Below, in pieces: positions 1-7,597 of a stretch of 12,991 bases of DNA. The stretch's first letter is position 1, and each line of letters opens with the position of its first letter. The DNA lies in the NCBI GenBank assembly GCA_003833135.1, contig QZLH01001723.1, positions 3,769 through 16,759 on the forward strand, read 5' to 3'. The notes beneath the pieces are model-generated. The model saw only the letters and a program-made list of their open reading frames with translations. It searched no databases and was not told the origin of the DNA. Origin of the DNA: Oehlia diaphana (taxonomy: Eukaryota; Glomeromycota; Glomeromycetes; Glomerales; Glomeraceae). Made by a program: the position numbers and the translations under genes.

Positions 1-27
1 AAAAAAAAAAAAAAAATTTTTTTTTTT

Positions 28-81
<54 letters not shown>
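1..81. repeat. A/T homopolymer blocks at window start
   Basis: The window opens with 16 A, 14 T, 4 A and then 47 T without interruption. Blocks like this are common in AT-rich fungal genomes but are also prone to assembly and length errors. No telomere unit (TTAGGG type) is present, so I do not call it a chromosome end. Confidence 0.9.
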
Positions 82-82
<1 letters not shown>

Positions 83-124
83 AAAAAGTAACATTGCATT
101 GTTACGCAAAAAAAACCAATATGT

Positions 125-165
125 ATGCAATGTATGCATAAGAAACATAAGATGCAATAGATGCA
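125..165. repeat. Phased ATGCA repeats
   Basis: The pentamer ATGCA occurs at 125, 134, 152 and 161, with spacings of 9, 18 and 9 bases. This reflects a diverged duplication: the block starting at 125 (ATGCAATGTATGCAT) and the block starting at 152 (ATGCAATAGATGCAT) are 27 bases apart. Just upstream, the arms GTAACA and TGTTAC flank TTGCAT. No function is assigned. Confidence 0.6.
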
Positions 166-364
166 TGCTTGGAGTAATGTACCCGAGTTGAAATTTGTTG
201 GGCACATTTATTTATATAGTACTCTCGGCGCTAAAAATAAACAAATGAATGATTTAATCAGCAAAAGATTCTAATAAAATCAACATTTAAGTCTTCATTC
301 AATCCTTCTGTTCCTACAATTAGACTAAGAACAATTTCATAATAAATAAGTAATTAAGTAATAA

Positions 365-390
365 AATAATAATAATAATAATAATAATAA
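365..390. repeat. (AAT)n microsatellite
   Basis: About 8.7 uninterrupted copies of the trinucleotide AAT. An ordinary simple-sequence repeat, expected to vary in length between strains. Confidence 0.9.
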
Positions 391-796
391 ATATGCAACT
401 GTATTAAAAAAAACTGAGGTGGCGTTTTCAAACGTACGAATTATTATTTTCAAAAAATTAATTTTTCTATATAAAAACGAAAAATCCCTTAATTCTTAGG
501 CTATCCTTGCATGAAAGAGGCTTGTTTATTTTTGTTACAAAAATAAATAAGTTATTTATTTATAGATTTTTAAAATCAAAGTTAATATAATGGTAAATTC
601 GGATAGGATAAAATAAAAGAGAGATTAAAAGGTGGTTGTGATACCATGCGATATTTCAAAAACGCCCATTTTCCCATTGTTTTATTGTTTTAAGATTCAC
701 GGATTTCAATTTCTTCAATTTCTTCACAAATAAAAATAAAACAAAAAAAAAAGGGGTCTAGACGCATTATGTAACATGATGCAAATATTATACGCG

Positions 797-826
797 TAAT
801 ATATATGATATATAATATATATGATA
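797..826. repeat. 16-bp period AT-rich direct repeat
   Basis: TAATATATATGATA occurs at 797-810 and again at 813-826. It abuts the palindrome TACGCGTA at 791-798. Probably low-complexity duplication. Confidence 0.6.
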
Positions 827-2034
827 ATTATGCATTATTTGACGCGATAAACGGCTCATGGTGAATTTTTTAATTTCCGAAAATTATTGTAATACCTAGC
901 TATTATTCATATAAAATATAAATATTCCCCTAAAATTCTTCTTTGTGTTGTACTAATTATAAATAATTCACATATATGGTTGTTTTTAAATTTTTATTAA
1001 AATTTAAAATAAGTCTAGATTGAACTGTGATATAACTGAATCGTATCACATAATAGTCGTTTTTTAAAACCCAGTTAAAATACTTAAAATATTCTCGTTT
1101 AATTGATAATCTCCCGATTTGATTATTATACATAAACAAATATAGGTAACAATTACTGTAATTACTATCAGTTATGATTCTGGCCTACATTATCTTATAA
1201 CAAAAGATCAACCAATCAAATCAAATGACTAAGATGTCCCCAAATTACCAAATAACTAAACCATTTAAATTCTATTCAGAATATCGTTTATAAATTATAT
1301 TTTATATTAATTGATAAAATGAAGTGTACAGTATAATAGCACGAAAAGGAGAAAAGAACAAAATTTATTGATTTTTTTTTTTACTCAATATTCTTTTCTC
1401 CCCCGAATAGAATTGGTGAATAATCCTAATCCTCCCTTAATTAATTTAAAGTATTATGATTTAATTATGAAGCAGTTTTTTCGTGAAATAACTAAATGTC
1501 GTTCCTGGTCGATGAGATTAATATCCAAAATGAAATTGTTCACTGTAAGTATTGTTCTTTGTATTACATGATAGTATCACTACTCTCACGATCATGCATT
1601 ATAACGTTGATCCAGAATGACCAGAAAAAGGGTATCCAATTAAACACTATTCACTAATATTGTAACGCCTTTTTTGTTAATGGATCTACTTGATTTCTTC
1701 ATCTCCCATAATCACGCTATTATTCCTAAGAACGGAGGGTGATCATTTCAGTCAAGCACGAATCATCCTTTAACGGTCTAACCTCTTTCTACTCGATAGT
1801 CCCGATACTATTTATACAAAATCTTCAAATTTTTTTACGATTCGACAATTAATTCGAATGATTATTTTTAGAATTTCGTGTGAATTGAGATAGCAGATCT
1901 ATCAATGAAGATTGAGCTTTTTAAGTTTATATTATATGATAAGAATTTTCTTTAAATAATAATTCAATTCGAATGGGTTATCATGAAATAAAAAAGACCA
2001 TGTAAAGTTGCGATCATCTAACCTGGTATTTTTC

Positions 2035-2041
2035 TATAAAT
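2035..2041 (+). promoter_or_regulatory. Candidate TATA box of UNC-93-like gene
   Basis: TATAAAT lies about 80 bases upstream of the ATG at 2118, a plausible position for a fungal core promoter. The call rests on motif and position only. In DNA this AT-rich, similar strings occur by chance. Confidence 0.4.
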
Positions 2042-2057
2042 GATCACTCTGAAACAC

Positions 2058-2107
2058 TTTTTTTTTTAAAAAAAAAAAAATTTTCCCCTTTTTTTAAAAA
2101 AAAAAAA
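2058..2107. promoter_or_regulatory. dA:dT tracts before the UNC-93-like start codon
   Basis: The order is T10, A13, T4, C4, T7, A12, ending ten bases before the ATG. Rigid dA:dT tracts in fungal promoters exclude nucleosomes (established for yeasts). Here the tract lies between the candidate TATA box and the start codon, so it may belong to the 5' leader. The two T-then-A blocks are also self-complementary. Confidence 0.45.
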
Positions 2108-2117
2108 TTCCATAAAA

Positions 2118-3720
2118 ATGTTACGGTATTCAAGTCCATTAGTTCAAGTAATAATCGTCGGTAAGTTAACCAAGTGTTAACGCATTATTTATTTAATGTA
2201 ATTTACGCGTACCAAATTTTACTTTTTAATCAATTAGGAATTATATGCTTGCTCAATCCTGGCATGTTTAATGCGTTAAATGGAATTGGAGGAGCAGGTC
2301 AACTTGATACCACGGTTGCGGCGAATGCAAATGTAGCATTATATACGTGTTTTTCCATAGGAGGATTATTTGCGGGCGCAATTGTTAATAAGTTGGGTCC
2401 ATCAACTTCATTGGCTCTTGGTGGATCAACTTATGCTTTATATTCAGGATCATTATTGTATTATAATCATAAACATCATCAAGCATTTCCAGTTGCGTCA
2501 GGTGCTATTCTTGGTTTTGGCGCAGCACTTTTGTGGACGGGTCAGGGTGCTATCATGTTATCTTACCCTACCGAACGTAACAAAGGGAAATATATTGGAT
2601 TATTTTGGATTATTTTTAATTTGGGTGGTGTACTAGGAAGTTTGATTCCAATCGCGTTAAATTGGAACGGTACAAACGGTGGTAACGTAAATGATGGAAC
2701 ATACATTGCATTTTTGGTGTTAATGGGACTTGGTGCTTTATTATCTTTAACTTTATTACCACCGCATAAAGTAACTCGTGATGATGGAAAACCTGTTGAA
2801 GTACAAAAATTTCCTAAATGGAAGGATGAATTTATTGAAGTTTTTAAATTATTTCTTGATTGGAGAATGTTGATTTTAATTCCAATGTTTATCGCTAGTA
2901 ACTGGTTTTATGCGTATCATTTTGACGTGGTGAACGCGGGTTATTTTAATATTAGGACAAGATCGTTTAATAATTTATGGTATTGGGCTGCTCAAATTGT
3001 AGGTGCTATGGGATTTGGAAAATTCCTTGATACACCTTTATTGGGAAGAAAAAGTCGAGGAATTATAGGATTGTTTATATTATTTATTATGATTATGGCA
3101 ACTTGGGCTGGAGGTTTAGTTTTTCAATTAACATTTACCAGAAATGATGAAAAAAGGAATTTTGATTTATTCGATAAGGGGTACGCCGGGAAATTTATAC
3201 TTTATTTTTTATATGGAATAAATGATGCGATGTATCAGGTAAAAAATAAAGTTAAAAAAAAAAAAAAAAAAAAAAAAGTTAAAAAAAAAAAAAAAAAAAA
3301 AAGTCAATTAATTTATACTTCCAATTTTTTATAGTGTTATGCGTATTGGATTATGGGATCACTTACAAACAATGCGAGCATACTAGCACGTTATTCAGGG
3401 TATATATCGTTTTATTATTTATAGTGAAAATCTTATATATATAATATATTAATTTTTTTCTTTTTCTTAGATTTTATAAAGCAATACAATCAGCTGGAGG
3501 TGCAATCTCATGGCGAATAGATGCAGTAGGTACACCCTATTTGGTCGAATTGTTGATTTGTTGGGCTTTATTGGCAATTTCTTTTCCTTGTACTTTTATT
3601 GTCGCAATGAAGATCAAAGAAACTAGTAATGAAGTTGATAGTGAAAAGACAGGACGTGAAATATCAAACTCAGAAAATGTGGAACGTAAGGGTAGTGAGA
3701 CTAACTCGGATGCTATTTAA
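2118..3720 (+). CDS. UNC-93-like (MFS-type) multispanning membrane protein
   Basis: Four exons: 2118-2160, 2238-3238, 3335-3399 and 3471-3720, giving 452 residues plus TAA. Introns of 77, 96 and 71 bp all use GT-AG and keep the frame. I chose the ATG at 2118 because its short first exon supplies the conserved start of the family (SSPLVQVIIVG, residues 5-15), joined to PGMFNALNGIGGAGQ (22-36), which is near-diagnostic of fungal UNC-93-like proteins. An ATG at 2174 sits inside intron 1 and reads poor sequence. Many hydrophobic segments run through residues 8-415, with GQG and PTERNKGKYIG loop motifs near 116-135. The last 37 residues are hydrophilic and probably cytosolic. The fungal branch is poorly characterised: the fold implies a transporter or channel-regulator-like protein, and the substrate is unknown. 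It converges on the kinase gene. Reading straight through intron 2 yields a false poly-lysine C-terminus. Confidence 0.9.
3239..3334 (+). other. Intron 2 of UNC-93-like gene with two long A tracts
   Basis: A 96-bp phase-0 intron (GTAAAA...ATAG) containing runs of 24 A (3254-3277) and 22 A (3281-3302), followed by a short pyrimidine-rich stretch before the acceptor. Its length is a multiple of three and it has no in-frame stop until the TAG of the acceptor itself (3332-3334). Removal is supported because exon 3 (CYAYWIMGSLTNNASILARY) continues the family sequence. Confidence 0.85.
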
Positions 3721-3765
3721 CGATATAGTAATTTTGGAATAATTTATTTTTAAATTTCAATTCAC

Positions 3766-3838
3766 AATATTTTATAATTTTATTTTTTTGGTTTTTTTTT
3801 AATATTTTATAATTTTATTTTTTTTTTGGTTTTTTTTT
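3766..3838. repeat. Two-copy tandem duplication
   Basis: A 35-bp unit beginning AATATTTTATAATTTTA and ending in a T run split by GG (3766-3800) is followed directly by a 38-bp copy (3801-3838). The copies differ only in T-run length, suggesting recent slippage or duplication. Confidence 0.8.
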
Positions 3839-3839
3839 A

Positions 3840-3863
3840 ATATATATATATATATATATATAT
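3840..3863. repeat. (AT)n microsatellite
   Basis: About 12 alternating AT units directly after the tandem duplication and 25 bases beyond the kinase stop codon, so probably within that gene's 3' untranslated region. Confidence 0.85.
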
Positions 3864-3888
3864 CGTAAAAACTATAAGAAAGCAGCGA

Positions 3889-5169
3889 TCAGTTCTCACC
3901 ATAACCTAATGATCGCCCTATATAGATGAAAACTTCAGTTAATTCGTTAGCTGTAATTCTCTTTTTATGATCATGTAATAGCATCTTATCAGTGATAAGA
4001 TGTATTAATAATTTATCAATATTTTTTTTCATCAGTGGTTCTTTCGGAATAGTTCTTTTGATAATATTGATTGGTAATAAATCACCCCTATAATCCTCAT
4101 CCTCATTAAAAAATGGTGAATAGAGTCCAGATAATAATAAAAATGATATAACTCCAAAAGCCCATATGTCAACTGACGGTTTGTAAAGATCATGGACTTT
4201 ATAAACATCAGAATTTAATGCGTTATGTATTTCTGGAGGTGTATAATGAGGTGTCCCGCACAATGTCATATCTCTATCAGACGTTTCAATATTATAATAT
4301 CTAGCTAATCCAAAATCAATTAACTTCAGTCTGGAATGTTCTTTATCTACCCACATTATATTTTCTGGCTTTAAATCCCGATGTACAATGTTCTTTTCGT
4401 GTAAATATTTTAACGCGTCTAATATTTGGAATGATATATCATAGTATTCTTTTTGGCTAACACTCTTTACTTTACTTCTATATTTTTCTAAATCTTCATA
4501 CATCATTTCTTGCCAAATCAGAAGTCGGTCCGGTTCAATATAGTATCCAAGAACTTTTATGATATTGATGTGACTCAAAGATTGGAGTAATTTTGGTTCT
4601 TGGCATAACTTGTTAAAAGTATATTGGTTAACATTCTTTGATTCTTTTACAATTTTACAAATACAATCCTTGATATGTTTTTTATTTTTCATATCTCTTG
4701 CACGATATATCACTGAATGTGCTCCCTCGCCAATTATATCATATTTGTTCTTGAATCGGTCGCTATATATTTCTGGCGCTTCTATCTCCTTTTCTTTTAC
4801 TCTTTTCGCATATTCATCATGGAACACAAAAACCATGAGTTGCGGGTTGTTATTGTTTCCGAGTTTAATTACGTCATCATTAAACAACAATTGTTTTCCG
4901 CGCATTTTTAATTTACTATCGTTGACATAGGTTACATATTTTTGTGTATTCATAGTCTTTTCTTGAATAAAAGTTTCCCAGACTTGTTGATTTTCTTTTT
5001 TACGTAAATAGACGAAACAGTGAAATGGGGCAATAAACACCTCGTTATCAATATATCCTTTTCCACATGTGTCATCACTACCAATTATTATAGATTTCTG
5101 ATTCTCTGTAAGTTCAATGTACTTTTGAACGTTTCGACCTTTAAAACATGAGATTACCTGTGAAGACAT
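3889..5169 (-). CDS. Ser/Thr protein kinase with degenerate N-terminal FHA-like domain
   Basis: A single exon of 426 residues. The kinase domain spans about 143-418: glycine loop GEGAHS (147-152), K172 as ATP lysine, E191 as likely helix-C glutamate, HRDLKPEN (263-270), DFG (285-287), activation segment TLCGTPHYTPPE (302-313), DIWAFG (334-339) and R404. All catalytic residues are present, so activity is expected. TLCGTP matches the Chk2/Rad53 activation loop, with T302 and T306 at the positions of its phosphorylated threonines; the usual APE is PPE. Residues about 5-115 resemble an FHA domain (IIIGS at 27-31, FH at 49-50, YVN at 81-83, NDDVIKLG at 97-104). However, the phosphate-binding Arg of GR is Ser31 and the Ser three before His is Ala47. 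FHA plus kinase is the Chk2/Cds1/Dun1/Mek1 layout, but there is no SQ/TQ-rich region. It diverges from Prp19 across 154 bp. The exact orthologue is uncertain; Dun1/Mek1-like or a lineage-specific paralogue both fit. Confidence 0.88.
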   Translation of the reverse strand: MSSQVISCFKGRNVQKYIELTENQKSIIIGSDDTCGKGYIDNEVFIAPFHCFVYLRKKENQQVWETFIQEKTMNTQKYVTYVNDSKLKMRGKQLLFNDDVIKLGNNNNPQLMVFVFHDEYAKRVKEKEIEAPEIYSDRFKNKYDIIGEGAHSVIYRARDMKNKKHIKDCICKIVKESKNVNQYTFNKLCQEPKLLQSLSHINIIKVLGYYIEPDRLLIWQEMMYEDLEKYRSKVKSVSQKEYYDISFQILDALKYLHEKNIVHRDLKPENIMWVDKEHSRLKLIDFGLARYYNIETSDRDMTLCGTPHYTPPEIHNALNSDVYKVHDLYKPSVDIWAFGVISFLLLSGLYSPFFNEDEDYRGDLLPINIIKRTIPKEPLMKKNIDKLLIHLITDKMLLHDHKKRITANELTEVFIYIGRSLGYGEN

Positions 5170-5323
5170 TTAATAATAAATAAAAATATAATGATCAGAT
5201 ATATATATAGTTATTGTTTATCAGTGTTGATCATATGATGCAATGTTACGTCAAATGCTTAGGTTGACTTACGAATCACGATCAACCATAAAAAATTCCT
5301 CGTCCCTTACAATAACTTTGATT
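5170..5323. promoter_or_regulatory. Bidirectional promoter between FHA-kinase and prp19
   Basis: The start codons are only 154 bp apart and point outward, so both promoters must share this interval or reach into the neighbouring gene. It contains an alternating AT run (about 5199-5209) close to the kinase start, two TGATCA palindromes, and TTACGTCA (5246-5253), which is TGACGTAA on the other strand and matches a CRE/ATF-type bZIP site. No clear TATA box faces prp19. Confidence 0.55.
5246..5253. promoter_or_regulatory. CRE/ATF-like site TTACGTCA
   Basis: Matches the TGACGTAA variant of the bZIP CRE/ATF core near the middle of the shared promoter, 70-85 bp from each start codon. Motif evidence only. 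Confidence 0.35.
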
Positions 5324-7403
5324 ATGTTTTGTGCAAGTGAGTTATTAAATCACATTTTGTTTTTCATATACATTTTTAAAATGCATGTACTGATTGTATA
5401 TACATTCACGTATATATTTTAGTTTCCGGAGAGCCTCCACAGGAACCCGTAGTTTCGAAAAAATCGGGACAAGTTTATGAAAAAAGATTGATCTTAAAAT
5501 ACATTGCTGACTATGGTAAAGATCCAATTACCGGGGAAGATACAAAGGAAGATGATTTATTAGAAATAAAAGCAAGTAAGTTCCAAACAATGTTTTAGAC
5601 GAGAATTGATATAATGATGATCAAATTGAATAAACAAATCAACTAGAAGCTGTTGCTGAAAAAATCTTGATTAGAATTAAATTACTGAGTCCATTTAAGG
5701 AACATTTCCATTTTAAGGTCAATTGACAATAATTTTTAGTAATAATAATAATAAATTATATAATTAGGTCCAAAGACCGTAAAGCCAAGACCTGCTACTT
5801 TGACATCAATTCCATCTCTTTTGTCAGTCTTTCAAAATGAATGGGATAGTTTGATGTTAGAAACTTTTACTCTTAAACAACAATATCAACAAGTTCGACA
5901 AGAATTAAGTCAGGCTTTATATCAGCACGATGCTGCTTGTCGAGTTATCGCTAGACTAATGAAAGAAAGAGATGCTGCTAGAGAGTGTGTGATTTTTTTT
6001 TTTTTTTCTTTTTTTTGGGTATTTAATCACTATTCAATCATACATGATATTTATTTTTTCTAATATTTCAAAAAAAAATTAAACTAGAGCCTTAGCAAGC
6101 GTACAAGCACATATTGCTATAAAACCTCCTCCGGAAGCGGTTGCTTCAGAAAGTCAAAATATGGAAATCGAGGAACAAGAAAGAGGCATCAATGAAGTTG
6201 TTATCAATAAATTAAATGAAACTAGTGCTGTGTACGTATATTATTTTTGTTATTGATTAATATGATGTGTTTGTGCACATTACATTTTCGATACACTTAA
6301 TTAATTTTACATGTCAAAATCATAGACTATCGAAAAATCGTAAGAAAAGAAAACCACCCCCAGAACTTACTTCACCTGATACAATTAGAACCTTTACACA
6401 AAATTTTTCAATCGGTTCTTTGCATACTTCAACTACACCTGGAATAACGTCTATGGATGTTGATCAAACAGAACAACTAATTCTTACAGGCGGTAATGAT
6501 AAAAAGGCGCTTATATTGAATAAAGAGGAAGGTAAAGTCACCAGTCAATTAAAGGGGCATACAAAAAAGATTACAGATGTATTATGGCTTGGAAATCCTA
6601 ATGAAGAAGGTTATGATACTGCATTTACCGCGAGTGTTGATAAAACTATCAGAATATGGCAAAAGACTGATAAAGATTACAAGACTAAGTCGACTATTTC
6701 AGCGCATACCGCTGAAGTCACAGGTATCTCAGTGCATGCTACTAAAGATTATTTGGTATCTGTGTCAAATGATTCAACATGGGCTTTTCATGATATTCAC
6801 ACTGCCCAAACGTTAGTAAAGACTGAATCAAATGATGTGACAAATGGTTATTCGACTGTAGAAATTCATCCTGATGGACTTATCTTGGGAACTGGAACAA
6901 ATGATTCTATAGTTCGAATTTGGGATATCAAAACGCAAAAGAATGTCACATCATTTACTGATCATACTGGCCGTATCACTTCGATCGCATTCTCAGAAAA
7001 TGGTTATTATTTAGCAACGGCATGTGAATATAATGCAGTCAAATTATGGGATTTAAGAAAGTTGTTAAACTTTCATACTATACAACTTGATGAGGGAGCA
7101 AAAGTTAATAAAGTATGCTGGGATTACAGTGGTCAATATTTAGGTGTTTGTGGAACAGATGTTAGGTAAATTTTATTCATTATTATTAAAAAGTAAATTT
7201 TTCTACTTGTTACTTCGTTATTATTTACATTCTTTATTTTCCCATTTAGAATTTATCAAGCAAAATCATGGAATCAGTTGGCAGTTTTTACAGATAATAC
7301 TGCTGAAGCTACAGATATGAAATTTGGTGAATTGGGTAAATCTGTATATGTTAGTGGTTTAGATCGTACTTTAAGATTTTACGGTGAGCCTACGGAGGAA
7401 TAA
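5324..7403 (+). CDS. prp19: Pre-mRNA-processing factor 19, U-box/WD40 E3 ubiquitin ligase
   Basis: Six exons: 5324-5336, 5423-5575, 5768-5984, 6088-6231, 6326-7165 and 7250-7403. All introns are GT-AG and frame-consistent (86, 192, 103, 94 and 84 bp), giving 506 residues, the usual Prp19 length. The 13-base first exon encodes MFCA plus one base. It restores the family N-terminus [15 protein letters not shown], which fixes the start. The U-box covers about 1-56. A helical tetramerisation region follows, with the very conserved [20 protein letters not shown] around 96-115. A basic motif KNRKKRK (179-185) may be a nuclear signal. A WD40 propeller runs from about 213 to the end, with WD-type repeat ends RIW, VRIWD and VKLWD. 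Prp19 is the core of the NineTeen complex, needed for spliceosome activation, and also acts in DNA-damage signalling (Pso4). Nothing is broken or missing. It converges on the hexosaminidase gene. Confidence 0.97.
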
Positions 7404-7597
7404 ATTTTCCTACGAAAAATGAAAAATGAAAGGTTTTTTTTTTTTTTTGTATTCATGTTTTACGTCAAATTTACTTGGAAATAGAATAATATATTTAGAT
7501 GAAAAAAAGTTTATTTGAAAAACTAGTATTATTATAAATTTTATTAATAAAATAAATAAACTCTATAATTGTGGACCCAATTATTAAAATTGGCCTT
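7404..7597. terminator. Shared 3' region of prp19 and hexosaminidase
   Basis: These 194 bp separate two convergent stop codons. On + there are three overlapping AATAAA hexamers (7546-7551, 7551-7556, 7555-7560) suited to prp19. On - there are AATAAA hexamers at 7540-7545 and 7510-7515 suited to the hexosaminidase, the first about 53 bases after its stop. Because the signals interleave, the two transcripts probably overlap at their 3' ends. A T run lies at about 7434-7448. Confidence 0.55.

Larger units (their letters stand above)
82..2117. other. Intergenic region, no gene recognised
   Basis: About 2 kb of AT-rich DNA upstream of the UNC-93-like gene. Open frames here are short (60 and 67 codons), of low complexity and without recognisable motifs. 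I saw no tRNA B-box, rRNA or snRNA signature. The interval holds simple repeats, small phased repeats and, at its right end, the promoter elements of the next gene, listed separately. Confidence 0.7.
3721..3888. terminator. Shared 3' region of convergent genes
   Basis: The 168 bp between the stop codons of the UNC-93-like gene and the FHA-kinase gene must hold both 3' untranslated regions and polyadenylation sites. It is almost pure A/T. AATAAA on the minus strand occurs at 3743-3748. Overlapping 3' ends are likely but not shown by sequence alone. Confidence 0.5.

Noticed and set aside
1..81. Telomere or chromosome end
   Set aside because: Only A and T homopolymers, no telomeric unit.
957..1139. 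60-codon open frame on -
   Set aside because: Ile/Tyr/Asn-rich and typical of random AT-rich DNA.
1368..1571. 67-codon open frame on + in the left flank
   Set aside because: No motif, low-complexity AT-driven composition, no homologue recognised.
3239..3334. Open frame running from exon 2 of the UNC-93-like gene into a poly-lysine tail
   Set aside because: It is intron read-through: a GT donor follows residue Q348, and the next exons restore the conserved C-terminal part.
4610..4930. 106-codon open frame on + opposite the kinase
   Set aside because: Antisense shadow of a clearly conserved kinase gene.
5646..5717. Coding-looking stretch in prp19 intron 2 as an alternative exon
   Set aside because: An acceptor-like AG fits, but the only nearby donor leaves the wrong phase for exon 3, and Prp19 proteins have no insert here.
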